A stretch of DNA of 64,000 nt, from positions 1,488,001 through 1,552,000 of the forward strand of contig NZ_CP117439.1 in the NCBI RefSeq assembly GCF_030687575.1, in the 5' to 3' direction. Within the stretch, counting starts at the first letter, position 1. Each line of letters begins with the position of its first letter. Origin of the DNA: Pseudomonas sp. FP2309. Its GTDB lineage: Bacteria > Pseudomonadota > Gammaproteobacteria > Pseudomonadales > Pseudomonadaceae. The notes under the pieces were generated by a model. That model had not been told where the DNA came from and ran no database searches. It saw only the letters and a program-made list of their open reading frames with translations. Made by a program: the position numbers and the translations under genes. This document shows positions 1 through 8,627 of this stretch, one piece after another.

Positions 1-93
1 GAACTGCACCTTCGGGTCTTTCAGCCAGGTGAGGATGTCTCGTCGTACTGGGTGCGCCAGGGCTTTTATTATTTCGTCGAGGTCAATGGACAT
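1..93 (-). CDS. ArsR-family transcriptional regulator, N-terminal part
   Basis: The gene runs off the left edge; 31 N-terminal codons are visible, starting at 93. The residues read MSIDLDEIIKALAHPVRR followed by DILTWLK, the typical opening helices of an ArsR/SmtB-type winged helix (the ALAHPVRRxIL motif). It is divergent from acpH, and an inverted repeat in the shared promoter region suggests autoregulation. The inducer cannot be judged because the rest of the protein lies outside the window. Confidence 0.8.
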   Translation of the reverse strand, partial: MSIDLDEIIKALAHPVRRDILTWLKDPKVQF

Positions 94-120
94 GGCAGTC
101 GCTCGGTGTCGTAAAGCGTT

Positions 121-212
121 ATATCGCGATGAAGCGAACTTTAAATCGTAATATCCCGATATACCAATATGATTTCGATCTGATGTCAGGCTAAATCGGT
201 ATATCGGGTTAT
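121..212. promoter_or_regulatory. candidate operator: inverted repeat in the arsR-type/acpH divergent promoter
   Basis: CCCGATATACC at 155-165 and its exact reverse complement GGTATATCGGG at 198-208 form 11-bp arms with a 32-bp gap. A related ATATCGCGAT lies at 121-130. These AT-rich palindromic elements are far from the local base composition and lie just upstream of the ArsR-type gene. Inference: binding sites for that regulator, which may also control acpH. Confidence 0.6.
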
Positions 213-247
213 AACGATACGTTGATGGCAGTGCTAGACTGCGCGCC

Positions 248-832
248 ATGAATTATCTCGCACATCTGCACTTGGGCGGCCAACTTCCTGCGCAACTGCT
301 GGGCAGCCTCTATGGCGACTTCGTCAAAGGCCGCCTGCAAGGGCAGTTCAGCCCGCCGATCGAGGCGGCGATCCAGTTGCATCGCGCCATCGACCGCTTC
401 ACCGACACTCATCCACTGGTGGGGCAGGCGTTGTCGCGCTTCAGCCTCACCCGCAGGCGCTATGCCGGGATCGTCGTCGACGTGTTTTTCGATCATTGCC
501 TGGCGCGGGATTGGGCGTTGTATGCCGACCAGCCGCTGGCGCACTTCACGTCGCAGGTGTACCGCGTGCTGCAGGCCGAACCGGAGTTGCCGGGGCGCTT
601 GGCGCAGATTGCGCCTTATATGGCGGCCCAGGATTGGTTGGGCTCGTACCGTGAGTTCGCGGTGATGGAGCAGGTGTTGCGGGGGATTTCGCGGCGGCTG
701 ACGCAGCCGGAAGCGTTGGGACATGCGATGCAGGAGTTGCGGCTTTTATATGAACCGCTGAGTGAAGACTTCCGGCGCTTCTACCCTCAATTGCAGGAAT
801 TCGCACAGTCTCAACTGATCACACAAAACTAA
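248..832 (+). CDS. acpH: ACP phosphodiesterase (acyl carrier protein hydrolase)
   Basis: 194 residues, beginning MNYLAHLHLGG and continuing with the GSLYGDFVKG block that marks the AcpH (DUF479) family. The family removes the 4'-phosphopantetheine group from holo-ACP in the cytoplasm, giving apo-ACP. The His/Asp-rich segment around residues 55-90 (DRFTDTHP, then VVDVFFDHCLARDW) carries the probable metal ligands. The length matches the family (about 193 in E. coli). The gene stands alone and ends in a strong hairpin. Confidence 0.92.
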   Translation: MNYLAHLHLGGQLPAQLLGSLYGDFVKGRLQGQFSPPIEAAIQLHRAIDRFTDTHPLVGQALSRFSLTRRRYAGIVVDVFFDHCLARDWALYADQPLAHFTSQVYRVLQAEPELPGRLAQIAPYMAAQDWLGSYREFAVMEQVLRGISRRLTQPEALGHAMQELRLLYEPLSEDFRRFYPQLQEFAQSQLITQN

Positions 833-863
833 AGGTGGGAGGCGGGTCGCCCCTCCCACCTTT
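831..863. terminator. bidirectional terminator between acpH and olsA
   Basis: AAAGGTGGGAGG (831-842) pairs perfectly with CCTCCCACCTTT (852-863) across a 9-base loop. The A and T ends let it serve both convergent genes. Confidence 0.8.
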
Positions 864-878
864 CTGACCATGCCCGCG

Positions 879-1670
879 TCAAGCGGCGAAGGCTGGTCGC
901 GCCGCCAGGTGCTCTGCCTCCGGCAACGGCCCGAACAACGCCTTCTGCACCGCTTGCTGCGCCTGATACGCCAGCGCCGCACGTTCCTGGCCGGCGCAGG
1001 CGATCGGCTTGAGTATGTGGATTTCCACGTCGCCCTGATCATTGGCAAACAAGCGCATCAGGTGCGAGAGCAAATCATCATCGCCAATGAACGGTGCCAG
1101 CGGGTCCACCTGGCCGTCGCGCACATAACGAATCGCCACCGGTTGCAGGCACACATCCGCGTCGATCGCACTGGCCAGCAAGCGCCCGTGAAAGGTGCGC
1201 AGGCTGCGCCCGTCGGTGGTGGTGCCTTCCGGAAACATCAACAAGGGGTGCTGTTGCTCCAGATGACGGGTCATCTGTTTGCGGATCAACTGGCTGTCGC
1301 CCGAACCCCGGCGGATAAACAGACTGCCGGCTTTGGCCGCCAACCAACCGGCCACCGGCCAGGTGCGCACTTCGGCCTTGGACAGAAACGACATCGGCGC
1401 CACAGCGCCCAGCAACGGAATGTCGGTCCAGGACACGTGATTGCTCACCCACAGCATCGGCTGCGTCGGCAGCGAACCGTGCACCGTCACGCGAAAGGGC
1501 AGGGCGTTGGTCAGTCGCGCCATAAAGAACCGCGACCAGCGCTGGCGCCGCACCATCGAGTTGGCCACGCCCAGGCGCTCGAACAGCCCAAACACACTGG
1601 CCATGCTCAGGCCCAGCGCCACCACCACTAATACGCGGGCAATGCGCCCGTAGACGCGCAGGCGGCCCAT
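879..1670 (-). CDS. olsA: lyso-ornithine lipid O-acyltransferase
   Basis: 263 residues from the ATG at 1670, which shares one base with the olsB stop (TGATG), so the pair is translationally coupled. It belongs to the PlsC-type acyltransferases: the catalytic NHxSxxD block reads NHVSWTD, and the acceptor motif FPEGTT lies downstream. One hydrophobic N-terminal helix (about 9-33) suggests inner-membrane anchoring. OlsA adds the second acyl chain to lyso-ornithine lipid, giving phosphorus-free membrane lipid. The assignment rests on family plus pairing with olsB; an upstream in-frame ATG at 1709 lies inside olsB and is less likely. Confidence 0.85.
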   Translation of the reverse strand: MGRLRVYGRIARVLVVVALGLSMASVFGLFERLGVANSMVRRQRWSRFFMARLTNALPFRVTVHGSLPTQPMLWVSNHVSWTDIPLLGAVAPMSFLSKAEVRTWPVAGWLAAKAGSLFIRRGSGDSQLIRKQMTRHLEQQHPLLMFPEGTTTDGRSLRTFHGRLLASAIDADVCLQPVAIRYVRDGQVDPLAPFIGDDDLLSHLMRLFANDQGDVEIHILKPIACAGQERAALAYQAQQAVQKALFGPLPEAEHLAARPAFAA

Positions 1671-2425
1671 CACATGGCCGCCTTGAAGTGACGTGCATAA
1701 CGCGGGCACAGCTCATCGCGCTTGAGCAGGATGAACACGTCGGCGACCTGGAAGTCTTCATCCCAGCACGGCTCGCCACAGATCTTCGCACCCAGGCGCA
1801 TATACGCCTTGAGCAGCGGCGGCATTTCGGCGATGACGTTGGATGGCAGGTCCAGTGCCGGCAGGGGTTTTTTCGGTTCGGCGCGCAAGTGTTCGTTGCA
1901 CAGGTAGCGTTCGCGCAGGCGCTGCATGATCGCATGGGCCTGGATGCCACCGTCATGCATCGGGATGCTCGCGCAGCCCATCAGGTAACTGTAGCCGCCC
2001 TCGTTGAGCACTTCGGCCAACTCGCCCCACAACACAGCGATGGTGCCGCCGTTGCGGTAGGCCGGGTCGACGCAGGTGCGGCCGATCTCCAGGATCGGGC
2101 CTTGCAGGTGCAGCAAGCCGTGCAGGCTGAATTCTTCTTCGCTGTAGAACCGCCCCAGGGTGCTGGCGGCCTGATGGTCGAGCAAACGGGTGGTGGCGAC
2201 CAATCGACCGCTGTTCAAGTCCCGCACGCCGATATGGCTGCAGTGAACATCATAGTCATCCATGTCCAGACCCTGTTCCGCACCTTTCAGCTTGGCGTTG
2301 AACTCGCCGCTGAACACGTTGAAACGCAGGGCCTGGGCTTCCTGCAAAGCTTTCGCGCCAACCAGGCGTTCGGCTTGCAGACGGCGTTCATTGCCGGTGT
2401 CGCTGATGCGGGCGATCTGAGTCAT
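1670..2425 (-). CDS. olsB: L-ornithine N-alpha-acyltransferase
   Basis: 251 residues from the ATG at 2425, preceded by a GGAG ribosome site. It is a GNAT-fold acyltransferase of the OlsB/hemolysin-like type: an N-terminal [10 protein letters not shown] block, an [10 protein letters not shown] segment, and a central [14 protein letters not shown] acyl-donor binding motif. It transfers a 3-hydroxyacyl chain from ACP to ornithine, the first step of ornithine lipid synthesis. The operon order olsB-olsA is the one usual in pseudomonads. In many bacteria the pathway is induced by phosphate limitation; no Pho box was found by eye here. Confidence 0.87.
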   Translation of the reverse strand: MTQIARISDTGNERRLQAERLVGAKALQEAQALRFNVFSGEFNAKLKGAEQGLDMDDYDVHCSHIGVRDLNSGRLVATTRLLDHQAASTLGRFYSEEEFSLHGLLHLQGPILEIGRTCVDPAYRNGGTIAVLWGELAEVLNEGGYSYLMGCASIPMHDGGIQAHAIMQRLRERYLCNEHLRAEPKKPLPALDLPSNVIAEMPPLLKAYMRLGAKICGEPCWDEDFQVADVFILLKRDELCPRYARHFKAAM

Positions 2426-2610
2426 GGCGAATCTCCGAGTGCCGGCCACTTACCGGCCGGTCGACTTGTTTGTCCAAACTCAGGCTATGTACCCCCGGTG
2501 TCATCTCCATGAAGTTATGGTGACGCTTGGATGACAGCACCGACTGTCGCCAATCTGTCATCGGCCTGGGCTAGGCTCGCGGGCTTGAATGCCCCCTTGA
2601 GTTTGTGTCC

Positions 2611-3684
2611 ATGGTCAGAGGCTTGCTGTGCGTTGCCCTGTTGTTCGTCACCGTTATCGCCCGCGCCGAAAACTGGCCCGACAAGGACTGGACCAAGGGC
2701 ACGCCACTTGTCGGCCCTGCCGTCGACGCCCTCGAGACCTACGCCTTCCCCCCGCGTGACGATGCCACCCGCCAAGGCATCCGCACCGATGCACTGCTGG
2801 TGATCCGCGACGGGCAGATCATTTATGAACGCTATGCCGCGCCTACCACGGCGAGCACGCCGCACCTCACCTGGTCCATCAGCAAGAGCCTGATGGCCAC
2901 TGTGCTCGGCGTGGCCTATGGCGATAATCGCTTCAAACTCACCGACCCGGTGGCGCGCTTTTACCCACCGATGAAGCAACACCAGGCGGTGACCATGGCC
3001 GACCTGCTGCACTGGGCGTCGGGCCTCGACTGGCAGGAAGACTACGAATACGCGCCGCTCAAATCCTCGGTGGTGGCGATGCTCTACACCCGTGGTCGCA
3101 GCGATATGGCCGCGTTTACGGCGGATATGGACGCCTTCAGCGGTCCCGGCCAGGTGTTCCGCTATTCCAGCGGCGACAGCAATCTGCTCTCCGCCGCGCT
3201 CAAAGGGATGCTCGGCCACAAGGCGTACATGAGTTATCCATGGGACGCGCTGTTCAAACCGTTGGGGATTCGCAGCGCCACCTGGGAAACCGACGCCGAC
3301 GAGACCTTCGTCGCTTCGTCCTATGCCTATCTCACCGCCCGCGACCTGGCGCGCGTCGGCCTGCTGATGGCGCGGGATGGGCGCTGGGGCGATGAGCAAT
3401 TGCTGCCCAAGGCCTGGGTCGCGTTCAACCGCCAGCCGTTCGATAAATACAAAACCGGCCAGGACGAAGCCGTCCCCGGCGGCCAGTGGTGGCTTAACCA
3501 AGGCACCCCAAGGCCCTGGCCCGACGCCCCCGCCGACACCTTCGCCGCCCTTGGCCACTGGGGCCAGGCGCTGTACGTGATGCCCGCCGAACACTTGGTG
3601 ATCGTGCGCTACGGCGATGACCGCGACGGTACTTATCGCCACAACGAACTGCTCAAACGCGTGCTCGCGGCGGTGCAGCCATGA
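2611..3684 (+). CDS. class C beta-lactamase-related serine hydrolase
   Basis: 357 residues from the ATG at 2611 (a GTG two codons upstream is possible). An N-terminal hydrophobic stretch ending near ARA-E (about residue 19) looks like a signal peptide, so a periplasmic location is expected. The catalytic SxxK is S89-I-S-K92, and FRYSSGDSN near residue 185 supplies the tyrosine motif. The overall arrangement resembles 6-aminohexanoate-dimer hydrolases and related esterases; the substrate is unknown. It overlaps the next gene by an ATGA junction. The last 84 codons are present a second time at 8728-8982. Confidence 0.85.
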   Translation: MVRGLLCVALLFVTVIARAENWPDKDWTKGTPLVGPAVDALETYAFPPRDDATRQGIRTDALLVIRDGQIIYERYAAPTTASTPHLTWSISKSLMATVLGVAYGDNRFKLTDPVARFYPPMKQHQAVTMADLLHWASGLDWQEDYEYAPLKSSVVAMLYTRGRSDMAAFTADMDAFSGPGQVFRYSSGDSNLLSAALKGMLGHKAYMSYPWDALFKPLGIRSATWETDADETFVASSYAYLTARDLARVGLLMARDGRWGDEQLLPKAWVAFNRQPFDKYKTGQDEAVPGGQWWLNQGTPRPWPDAPADTFAALGHWGQALYVMPAEHLVIVRYGDDRDGTYRHNELLKRVLAAVQP

Positions 3685-3996
3685 TCCGTCGTCGGCCGTT
3701 TACCAGCCTGTTTCTGCTGCTGTTGCTCGCCTTGCTCGGCTGGGTGTGGCACGAGCGCGTCAACCTGCAAGCCTTCCCCGACATCATTGCGGCCTACACC
3801 GCCAAGGAGTACTGCTCGTGCCGCTATGTAGCGAACAATCCAGCTGACTATTGCCGCGGATATGTGAAGCAGTACGTGCCCACCAGTGCGTTCAGGGATA
3901 GCCCGGAGCGTAGTGAAGTGACGGCGAGCGGGCTGGGGCGCACGCACACGGCGCGGTGGTTGGGGGAGCGGCAGGGGTGTCGGTTGGTGCCGTGAG
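3428..3996 (+). repeat. 569-bp direct repeat, left copy
   Basis: This segment, covering the 3' end of the serine hydrolase gene and all of the 104-residue gene, recurs at 8726-9294 with only scattered, mostly silent changes. Homology begins and ends abruptly (3428 and 3996). It marks the left boundary of a tandem duplication that carries the effector island. Confidence 0.93.
3681..3995 (+). CDS. small single-pass membrane or secreted protein, unknown function
   Basis: 104 residues, overlapping the hydrolase stop by ATGA, so probably co-translated with it. After a basic start (MIRRRP) comes one hydrophobic helix (about 8-24), then a short polar domain with three cysteines in its first half (CSC and a later C in DYCRGY) and one near the end (QGCRLVP). 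The cysteines and the anchor suggest a periplasmic, disulfide-bonded domain. I do not recognise a named family. An identical protein is encoded at 8979-9293. Confidence 0.75.
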   Translation: MIRRRPFTSLFLLLLLALLGWVWHERVNLQAFPDIIAAYTAKEYCSCRYVANNPADYCRGYVKQYVPTSAFRDSPERSEVTASGLGRTHTARWLGERQGCRLVP

Positions 3997-4092
3997 TGGG
4001 CGTGACATTCCGTAGTGGTGAGGCCTTAGATTTGTCGTGTCCGCGCCCATCACGGCATTGGTCTTTGTTGAATGTGTTCCATTTTTACGGTT

Positions 4093-4482
4093 CTATCTAA
4101 ACTTCAATACAATGGCTACAGCTATCATCCAGCTGAAGGCAGTGAGCGCCATAGACATATTGACGATCAGACGTCGTTTCAGGTGAGGTGGAAAGTTTTT
4201 GAGATCGACTGGGTCCAGTTCACCGATAATAATAGACGCCCTCGGCCACACCACCATTCCGGCGATTTTTGATATCTCCCACAGGGACCAAATCAAGCCA
4301 CGTTTACCCAGGCTCGGTCCCCAAAGATAAATATAACGGCTGTTCTTCAAGGCCTCCTTTATAGCATCCATATGACGGTGACTCAGGTAGAGGCTGTATG
4401 CAAGGCTCAACGCGGCAAGCAGAATCGGGCCGCCGCTAACAATTATCGCGATCCAGGGAGACCACGTGTAGATACTCGTCAT
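4093..4482 (-). CDS. putative membrane immunity protein (paralogue 1 of 4)
   Basis: 129 residues. Hydrophobic segments lie near 8-32 and 106-127, around a central block conserved in all four paralogues: ALKNSRYIYLWGPSLGKRGL, then an amphipathic WEISKIAGM stretch. The start overlaps the stop of the upstream toxin tip by ATGA, the spacing typical of effector-immunity pairs. Inference: it protects against the membrane-acting tip encoded just upstream. The DNA is visibly AT-richer than the surrounding chromosome. Confidence 0.65.
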   Translation of the reverse strand: MTSIYTWSPWIAIIVSGGPILLAALSLAYSLYLSHRHMDAIKEALKNSRYIYLWGPSLGKRGLIWSLWEISKIAGMVVWPRASIIIGELDPVDLKNFPPHLKRRLIVNMSMALTAFSWMIAVAIVLKFR

Positions 4483-5006
4483 GGTTGCCTAGTCTTGTAA
4501 ATCATTTCACCCATGTATTCGCCTCCCATCCCTCCGCCCGTCGTACCCACCCATGTGCCCGCTCCCACTACGGCCGCGACACAGACAACGCCTCCTATAC
4601 CTCCTGTAGCTACGCCAATCGCCAAGCAGATTGAGCTACTGGCATAACCCGATATCGCACCACCTAGTGCGCCACCAAAAGTGGAACCGGCGAATTTCCC
4701 ACCTTCAGTAAATTTGATCTTCTCGCAAGCCGCCTCAGAGTCACCGTTACACACCTGTTGTATAGCCAGCAACGACGACACACCACCAATACCAATGCCA
4801 ATATAACCGCCTGTCTTCATGTACTTGGTCGCACGACTGATCGCCTCCACATGAGCTGAATACCCCGGAATCTGTCCCGGCGCCCCGGCCTTGTCCCAGT
4901 GATACACCAAGCTTCGGCTGGAGATCCCAAGCGCCGTTTTCAGCTTGGGATGATCGCCCAACGTGTTTACCTGAGCTCCAACAGAATGACTACAACTGTC
5001 AACCAC
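4479..5006 (-). CDS. displaced (orphan) C-terminal toxin tip of a PAAR effector
   Basis: 175 residues if translated from the ATG at 5006, which lies inside the preceding immunity gene. Homology with the full effectors begins only at TLGDHPKLK (about base 4966), so the first 14 residues come from read-in of another frame. The shared pre-toxin block (GISSRSLVYHWDKAGAPGQI) is followed by KYMKTGGYIGIG and a glycine-rich, two-segment hydrophobic tail with a cysteine pair. It lacks the PAAR and middle regions, so it cannot be delivered alone. It may be silent stock for tip exchange by recombination. Expression is uncertain. Confidence 0.65.
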   Translation of the reverse strand: MVDSCSHSVGAQVNTLGDHPKLKTALGISSRSLVYHWDKAGAPGQIPGYSAHVEAISRATKYMKTGGYIGIGIGGVSSLLAIQQVCNGDSEAACEKIKFTEGGKFAGSTFGGALGGAISGYASSSICLAIGVATGGIGGVVCVAAVVGAGTWVGTTGGGMGGEYMGEMIYKTRQP

Positions 5007-5245
5007 GCTAAGGAGGCAAGCATCAGTGCCGTATCGACAATCAGATGCCTTTTCAGATAAGGCGGGAAATGTTCAAGATCAGCAGGGTTTACATCTCCCA
5101 TCTGTATATATGCCTTTGACCACAAAACCATTCCGGCAATTTTTGCAATTTCCAATAGGGACCAAATTAAGCCCCGCCTCCCTAAACTCGGCCCCCAAAG
5201 ATAAATATACCGGCTGTTCTTTAAGGCCTCCCTTATGGCGTTTAG

Positions 5246-6435
5246 GGAAATCCTGAAAAAGACTTCCTGATTTGGCAAAATCTCCGGACACCAATCGCCG
5301 AGCTTTTCAATGAAGCAAATGACCTTCGCCGATGCCGAGTACGCCGGTAAGCGCAAGCAGACCCGCAAGGAATTGTTCCTGATCGAGATGGATCGTGTCG
5401 TACCCTGGAAGGGTTTGATTGCCCTGATCGAACCTCATTACCCGACGGGCGAAGGGGGGCGTCCGGCCTATCCTTTGATGGCGATGCTGCGGGTTCATCT
5501 CATGCAGAACTGGTTCGGTTACAGCGATCCTGCGATGGAAGAAGCGCTGTACGAGACGACGATCTTGCGCCAGTTTTCAGGTCTGAGCCTGGAGCGGATC
5601 CCAGATGAAACTACCATCCTCAACTTCCGTCGCCTGCTGGAAAAGCACGAGTTGGCCGCTGGTATTCTCGGCGTGATCAATGGCTATCTGGGCGACCGTG
5701 GCTTGTCGCTGCGACAAGGCACCATCGTCGATGCCACGCTGATTCATGCGCCCAGTTCGACCAAGAACAAGGACGGCAAACGCGACCCTGAGATGCATCA
5801 AACCAAGAAAGGTAACCAGTATTACTTCGGTGCCAAAGCTCACATTGGTGTCGACGATGAGTCAGGGCTGGTGCACAGCGTGGTGATCACTGCGGCCAAC
5901 GTCGCGGACATAACCCAAGTCGACAAACTGCTACACGGTGCTGAGAACGTGGTCTGCGCCGATGCAGGCTATACCGGTGTCGAGAAGCGCGAAGAGCATG
6001 CGGGACGCCACGTCATCTGGCAGATCGCAGCCCGGCGCAGTACCTACAAAAAACACGGTAAACGCAGCGCGCTGTACAAAGCGATGCGCAAGATCGAGAA
6101 AGCCAAGGCCCAGGTTCGCGCCAAGGTTGAGCATCCATTTCGAGTGATCAAGCGTCAGTTTGGTTATACGAAAGTGCGTTTCCGAGGCTTGGTGAAAAAC
6201 ACTTCTCAGATGGTGACGCTGTTCGCCCTGTCGAACCTTTGGATGGCGCGTCGATATTTGCTCTCCAGCGCAGGAGAGGTGCGTCCGTAATGAGGGAAAT
6301 AGCTGCTGCGAGGAGCGTTCAGCGGAAAAAATGGATGGAATAGGCGGCAGACGTGATCGGTTTTGAACGGCTGCCGTTTTTTGAAAGCGCCTATGGCTCA
6401 GCAGTCGAAAAATAGCGGCCTACTTCAGACTATCC
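5246..6435 (+). mobile_element. IS5-family insertion sequence, 1190 bp, complete
   Basis: The ends are set by a 4-bp target duplication TTAG (5242-5245 and 6436-6439), which fits the YTAR target preference of the IS5 family. The imperfect terminal inverted repeats begin GGAAATCCTGAAAAAGAC on the left; the right end read inward is GGATAGTCTGAAGTAGGC (12 of 18 match). It carries one intact transposase gene. The intact ends and target duplication indicate a recent insertion. Confidence 0.92.
5310..6290 (+). CDS. IS5-family transposase (DDE)
   Basis: 326 residues, full length for IS5-subgroup transposases. The N-terminal DNA-binding region includes GEGGRPAYPLMAMLRVHLMQ. The catalytic triad is visible as D in GTIVDATLI, D in CADAGYTG and E in KVEHPFRVIKRQFG. 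An ATG three codons in (5319) is an alternative start. It is the only gene of the element and lies opposite to the interrupted gene. Confidence 0.95.
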   Translation: MKQMTFADAEYAGKRKQTRKELFLIEMDRVVPWKGLIALIEPHYPTGEGGRPAYPLMAMLRVHLMQNWFGYSDPAMEEALYETTILRQFSGLSLERIPDETTILNFRRLLEKHELAAGILGVINGYLGDRGLSLRQGTIVDATLIHAPSSTKNKDGKRDPEMHQTKKGNQYYFGAKAHIGVDDESGLVHSVVITAANVADITQVDKLLHGAENVVCADAGYTGVEKREEHAGRHVIWQIAARRSTYKKHGKRSALYKAMRKIEKAKAQVRAKVEHPFRVIKRQFGYTKVRFRGLVKNTSQMVTLFALSNLWMARRYLLSSAGEVRP

Positions 6436-6546
6436 TTAGGTGGTAGCGGCTCAGGTAAAGACTGTATCCAGTACCGGCAATTGCGAGGAGGCCAGGGGCA
6501 CTAATAAAAATGATTGCAATCCAGGGGGGCCAAGTGTCGATACTGG

Positions 6547-7959
6547 TCATGGCCGAGTAACCTCGTAGATTTTCTCCCCCATAGCTTCGCCAGCGATCCC
6601 GCCACCTGTCGTCCCCACCCATACGCCAATCCCTACGACGGCTGCAACACAGACTACACCCCCTACCCCTGTGGAAACACCAAGCGCCACGCAGATCGGA
6701 CCACTAGCAAGTGCACTTGCCTTCCCAGACACAACACCAACGGCAGTGGACAAGCCAAATTTTCCCGCTTCCGTAAATTTGACCTTCTCACAGGCTGCCG
6801 AAGAGCCGCCGTTACACACCTGCTGAATAGCCAGCAACGACGACGCACCGCCAATACCAATGCCAATATAACCGCCCGTCTTCATGTACTTGGTCGCACG
6901 ACTGATCGCCTCCACATGAGCTGAATACCCCGGAATCTGCCCCGGCGCCCCGGCCTTGTCCCAGTGATACACCAAGCTTCGGCTGGAGATCCCAAGCGCC
7001 GTTTTCAGCTTGGGATGATCGCCCAGAGTAGTCTGGCCGCGCAGACGCGTGGAGTTCAGCAGATGAGCATCCAACTGCGCGAGCAGGCGCTGGCGTTCGG
7101 CGAAGAACTGCGGCGATTTAAGGTGGCCATGCTGACGATAGCTTTCCTGATGCAAACGCTCGATGGCCTGGAGTGTGTCGCGCAGGTTCGTCAGGTGCTT
7201 TTCCATCACCATTGCGCTCACTCCAAGCCAGGTTGAGGTATGACCAATGAAGCTGGCGATTTCTGCGCCGTGTCTATACAGAAAGTCAGCTTCATCTGGG
7301 GTCAGGGAATCCAGCGATGCGTCCACGTGTTGAGCGGCCTGCATCAGTTGTGCTTCCTGATAACTACAGGAGGTGTTATTTGGATCGCCAAGCACGATCA
7401 TGGCGCCGGCTTTTACGTCGCCAGTTTTGGGATTGAGGGCTTGAAACTTCCTCATTACGTCGGGATCAGGTGCGGGGAACAGCACGTTCTCCAACGCTTC
7501 TCGACTCATGCTCTTGGGTACGACGTAGAAACCGGGCTCCTGGCCCGGCAGCCCGTTAAATGCTGAAGGCGCCAACGTGTGAGAAGGGGCATAGGTAGAT
7601 TGTTGCGGTGTGTCGGGGCGGCCGGTCAGCGTCGAAGATGCCGGTTCAACGGCTCGCCTGGTTGCTGGCGCTTCATAACCTTCGTTGCTGTAAGTCGCGG
7701 TGTATACCGAGGGAATGAATTTGGCCCGGCAGGGGCAACTACTGAAGCTGTCCAGCGTGCCAGCCATACGTCTGCCATGGCTTTCAATATGCGAGATACC
7801 ACCGAGTATTTTATAAATACCTTTATGCTTCCCACATGTAACTTGGTCACCTTCGCAAGCATGTAGGAGACCGTATATGTTCACTCTTGGATCACCATCC
7901 AGAACTGTTCCGCCGCACGTGGTTTTGTCGCCAAGTCCGATGTAATAACCTTCACGCAT
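6547..7959 (-). CDS. PAAR-domain effector with glycine-rich membrane toxin tip (effector 1)
   Basis: 470 residues from the ATG at 7959, chosen because GGAG sits 7-10 bases upstream and because effector 2 has the same start. Residues 1-55 form a PAAR domain (GLGDKTTCGGTVLDGDP, then DQVTCGKHKGIY). A proline/serine-rich linker and a LysM-like NPKTGDVKAGAMIVLGD segment (about 180-200) follow, then an alpha-helical middle and the pre-toxin block LGDHPKLKTALGISSRSL. The last 100 residues are glycine-rich with two hydrophobic segments and a cysteine pair (CNGGSSAAC), as in pore-forming toxins. PAAR proteins cap the VgrG spike of type VI secretion. Its immunity gene downstream is broken by an IS. Confidence 0.8.
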   Translation of the reverse strand: MREGYYIGLGDKTTCGGTVLDGDPRVNIYGLLHACEGDQVTCGKHKGIYKILGGISHIESHGRRMAGTLDSFSSCPCRAKFIPSVYTATYSNEGYEAPATRRAVEPASSTLTGRPDTPQQSTYAPSHTLAPSAFNGLPGQEPGFYVVPKSMSREALENVLFPAPDPDVMRKFQALNPKTGDVKAGAMIVLGDPNNTSCSYQEAQLMQAAQHVDASLDSLTPDEADFLYRHGAEIASFIGHTSTWLGVSAMVMEKHLTNLRDTLQAIERLHQESYRQHGHLKSPQFFAERQRLLAQLDAHLLNSTRLRGQTTLGDHPKLKTALGISSRSLVYHWDKAGAPGQIPGYSAHVEAISRATKYMKTGGYIGIGIGGASSLLAIQQVCNGGSSAACEKVKFTEAGKFGLSTAVGVVSGKASALASGPICVALGVSTGVGGVVCVAAVVGIGVWVGTTGGGIAGEAMGEKIYEVTRP

Positions 7960-8007
7960 TTTGTTCTCCAATTTGTTAAGTTGAAGCCGGGTAATACGTC
8001 GCGCCCG

Positions 8008-8517
8008 TTAAACCGTGCCAAGTGTTGAGGCGGCTTTTTCAAAGGGCGGCAAAAAATCTTCTGCCTTCTCTACACCTTTACGTCGAATAATCAGCGCAGC
8101 GCCTTGGGGTGTATTGATGATCTCGTCGCCATTGCTCAAATAGCTGCCCACCAACGCAACGTTGTTATTGCCTTTACCCGCGCCCGTTATGATTTGTGCC
8201 TGGGCGCCGTCTGGATATACAACGTAATCACCTGTACGCGCTGCGCGTACTTGCTGATCGTTGTCCAACTTAAACTCCACGGAGCCAGTCGCTTGTTTAA
8301 CCACCCCGCCACGACGGGTTTGACTACCTTCGGCGGCCATTCGGTAAATAGCGATGGGAGGGTGCGCTTTGGCGAATGTCTGCTGTTGAGTAACAATTGC
8401 CATGGCTTGGACGTTGAATGTACTGAGCTGTTGCTGGGTAAATGGTGATGTTTCCAACACGCAAAGAAGTTCAGACGTAAGCTCGTTGGTATAAAGCAAA
8501 TCGCTGGGTGAAGTCAT
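8008..8517 (-). CDS. PAAR-like accessory protein upstream of effector 1
   Basis: 169 residues. The N-terminal half is helical and polar. The C-terminal half (about 75-150) has beta-rich PAAR-like features: VRAARTGDYVVYPDG, AQIITGAGKG and ALVGSYLSNGDEI. It reads toward effector 1 with a 48-bp gap, so it is probably in the same operon. The second island copy has no counterpart. It could be a second spike-tip protein or a loading partner for effector 1; the family assignment is by motif only. Confidence 0.6.
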   Translation of the reverse strand: MTSPSDLLYTNELTSELLCVLETSPFTQQQLSTFNVQAMAIVTQQQTFAKAHPPIAIYRMAAEGSQTRRGGVVKQATGSVEFKLDNDQQVRAARTGDYVVYPDGAQAQIITGAGKGNNNVALVGSYLSNGDEIINTPQGAALIIRRKGVEKAEDFLPPFEKAASTLGTV

Positions 8518-8627
8518 ATGGGGTTTCCTGATCCGGAGGTGTATTGCGTGTGCGTTTCATCTGTTGTGTCGAACATGGTCGCAGTTATAAAAACGATGAA
8601 AAACAGTGTTTAGGTCTATTGCCTCGC

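Larger units (their letters stand above)
4967..6550 (-). pseudogene. membrane immunity gene (paralogue 2) interrupted by an IS5-family element
   Basis: The 5' part (6550 down to 6440) encodes MTSIDTWPPWIAII and the first membrane segment up to SRYHL. The 3' part (5245 down to 4967) resumes at NAIREALKNSRYIYLWGPS and runs to the stop. Removing the element and one TTAG target copy restores 390 bp, or 129 codons plus stop, exactly the length of the three intact paralogues. The start overlaps the stop of the PAAR effector at 6547 (ATGA), so this was that effector's cognate immunity gene. Confidence 0.9.
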
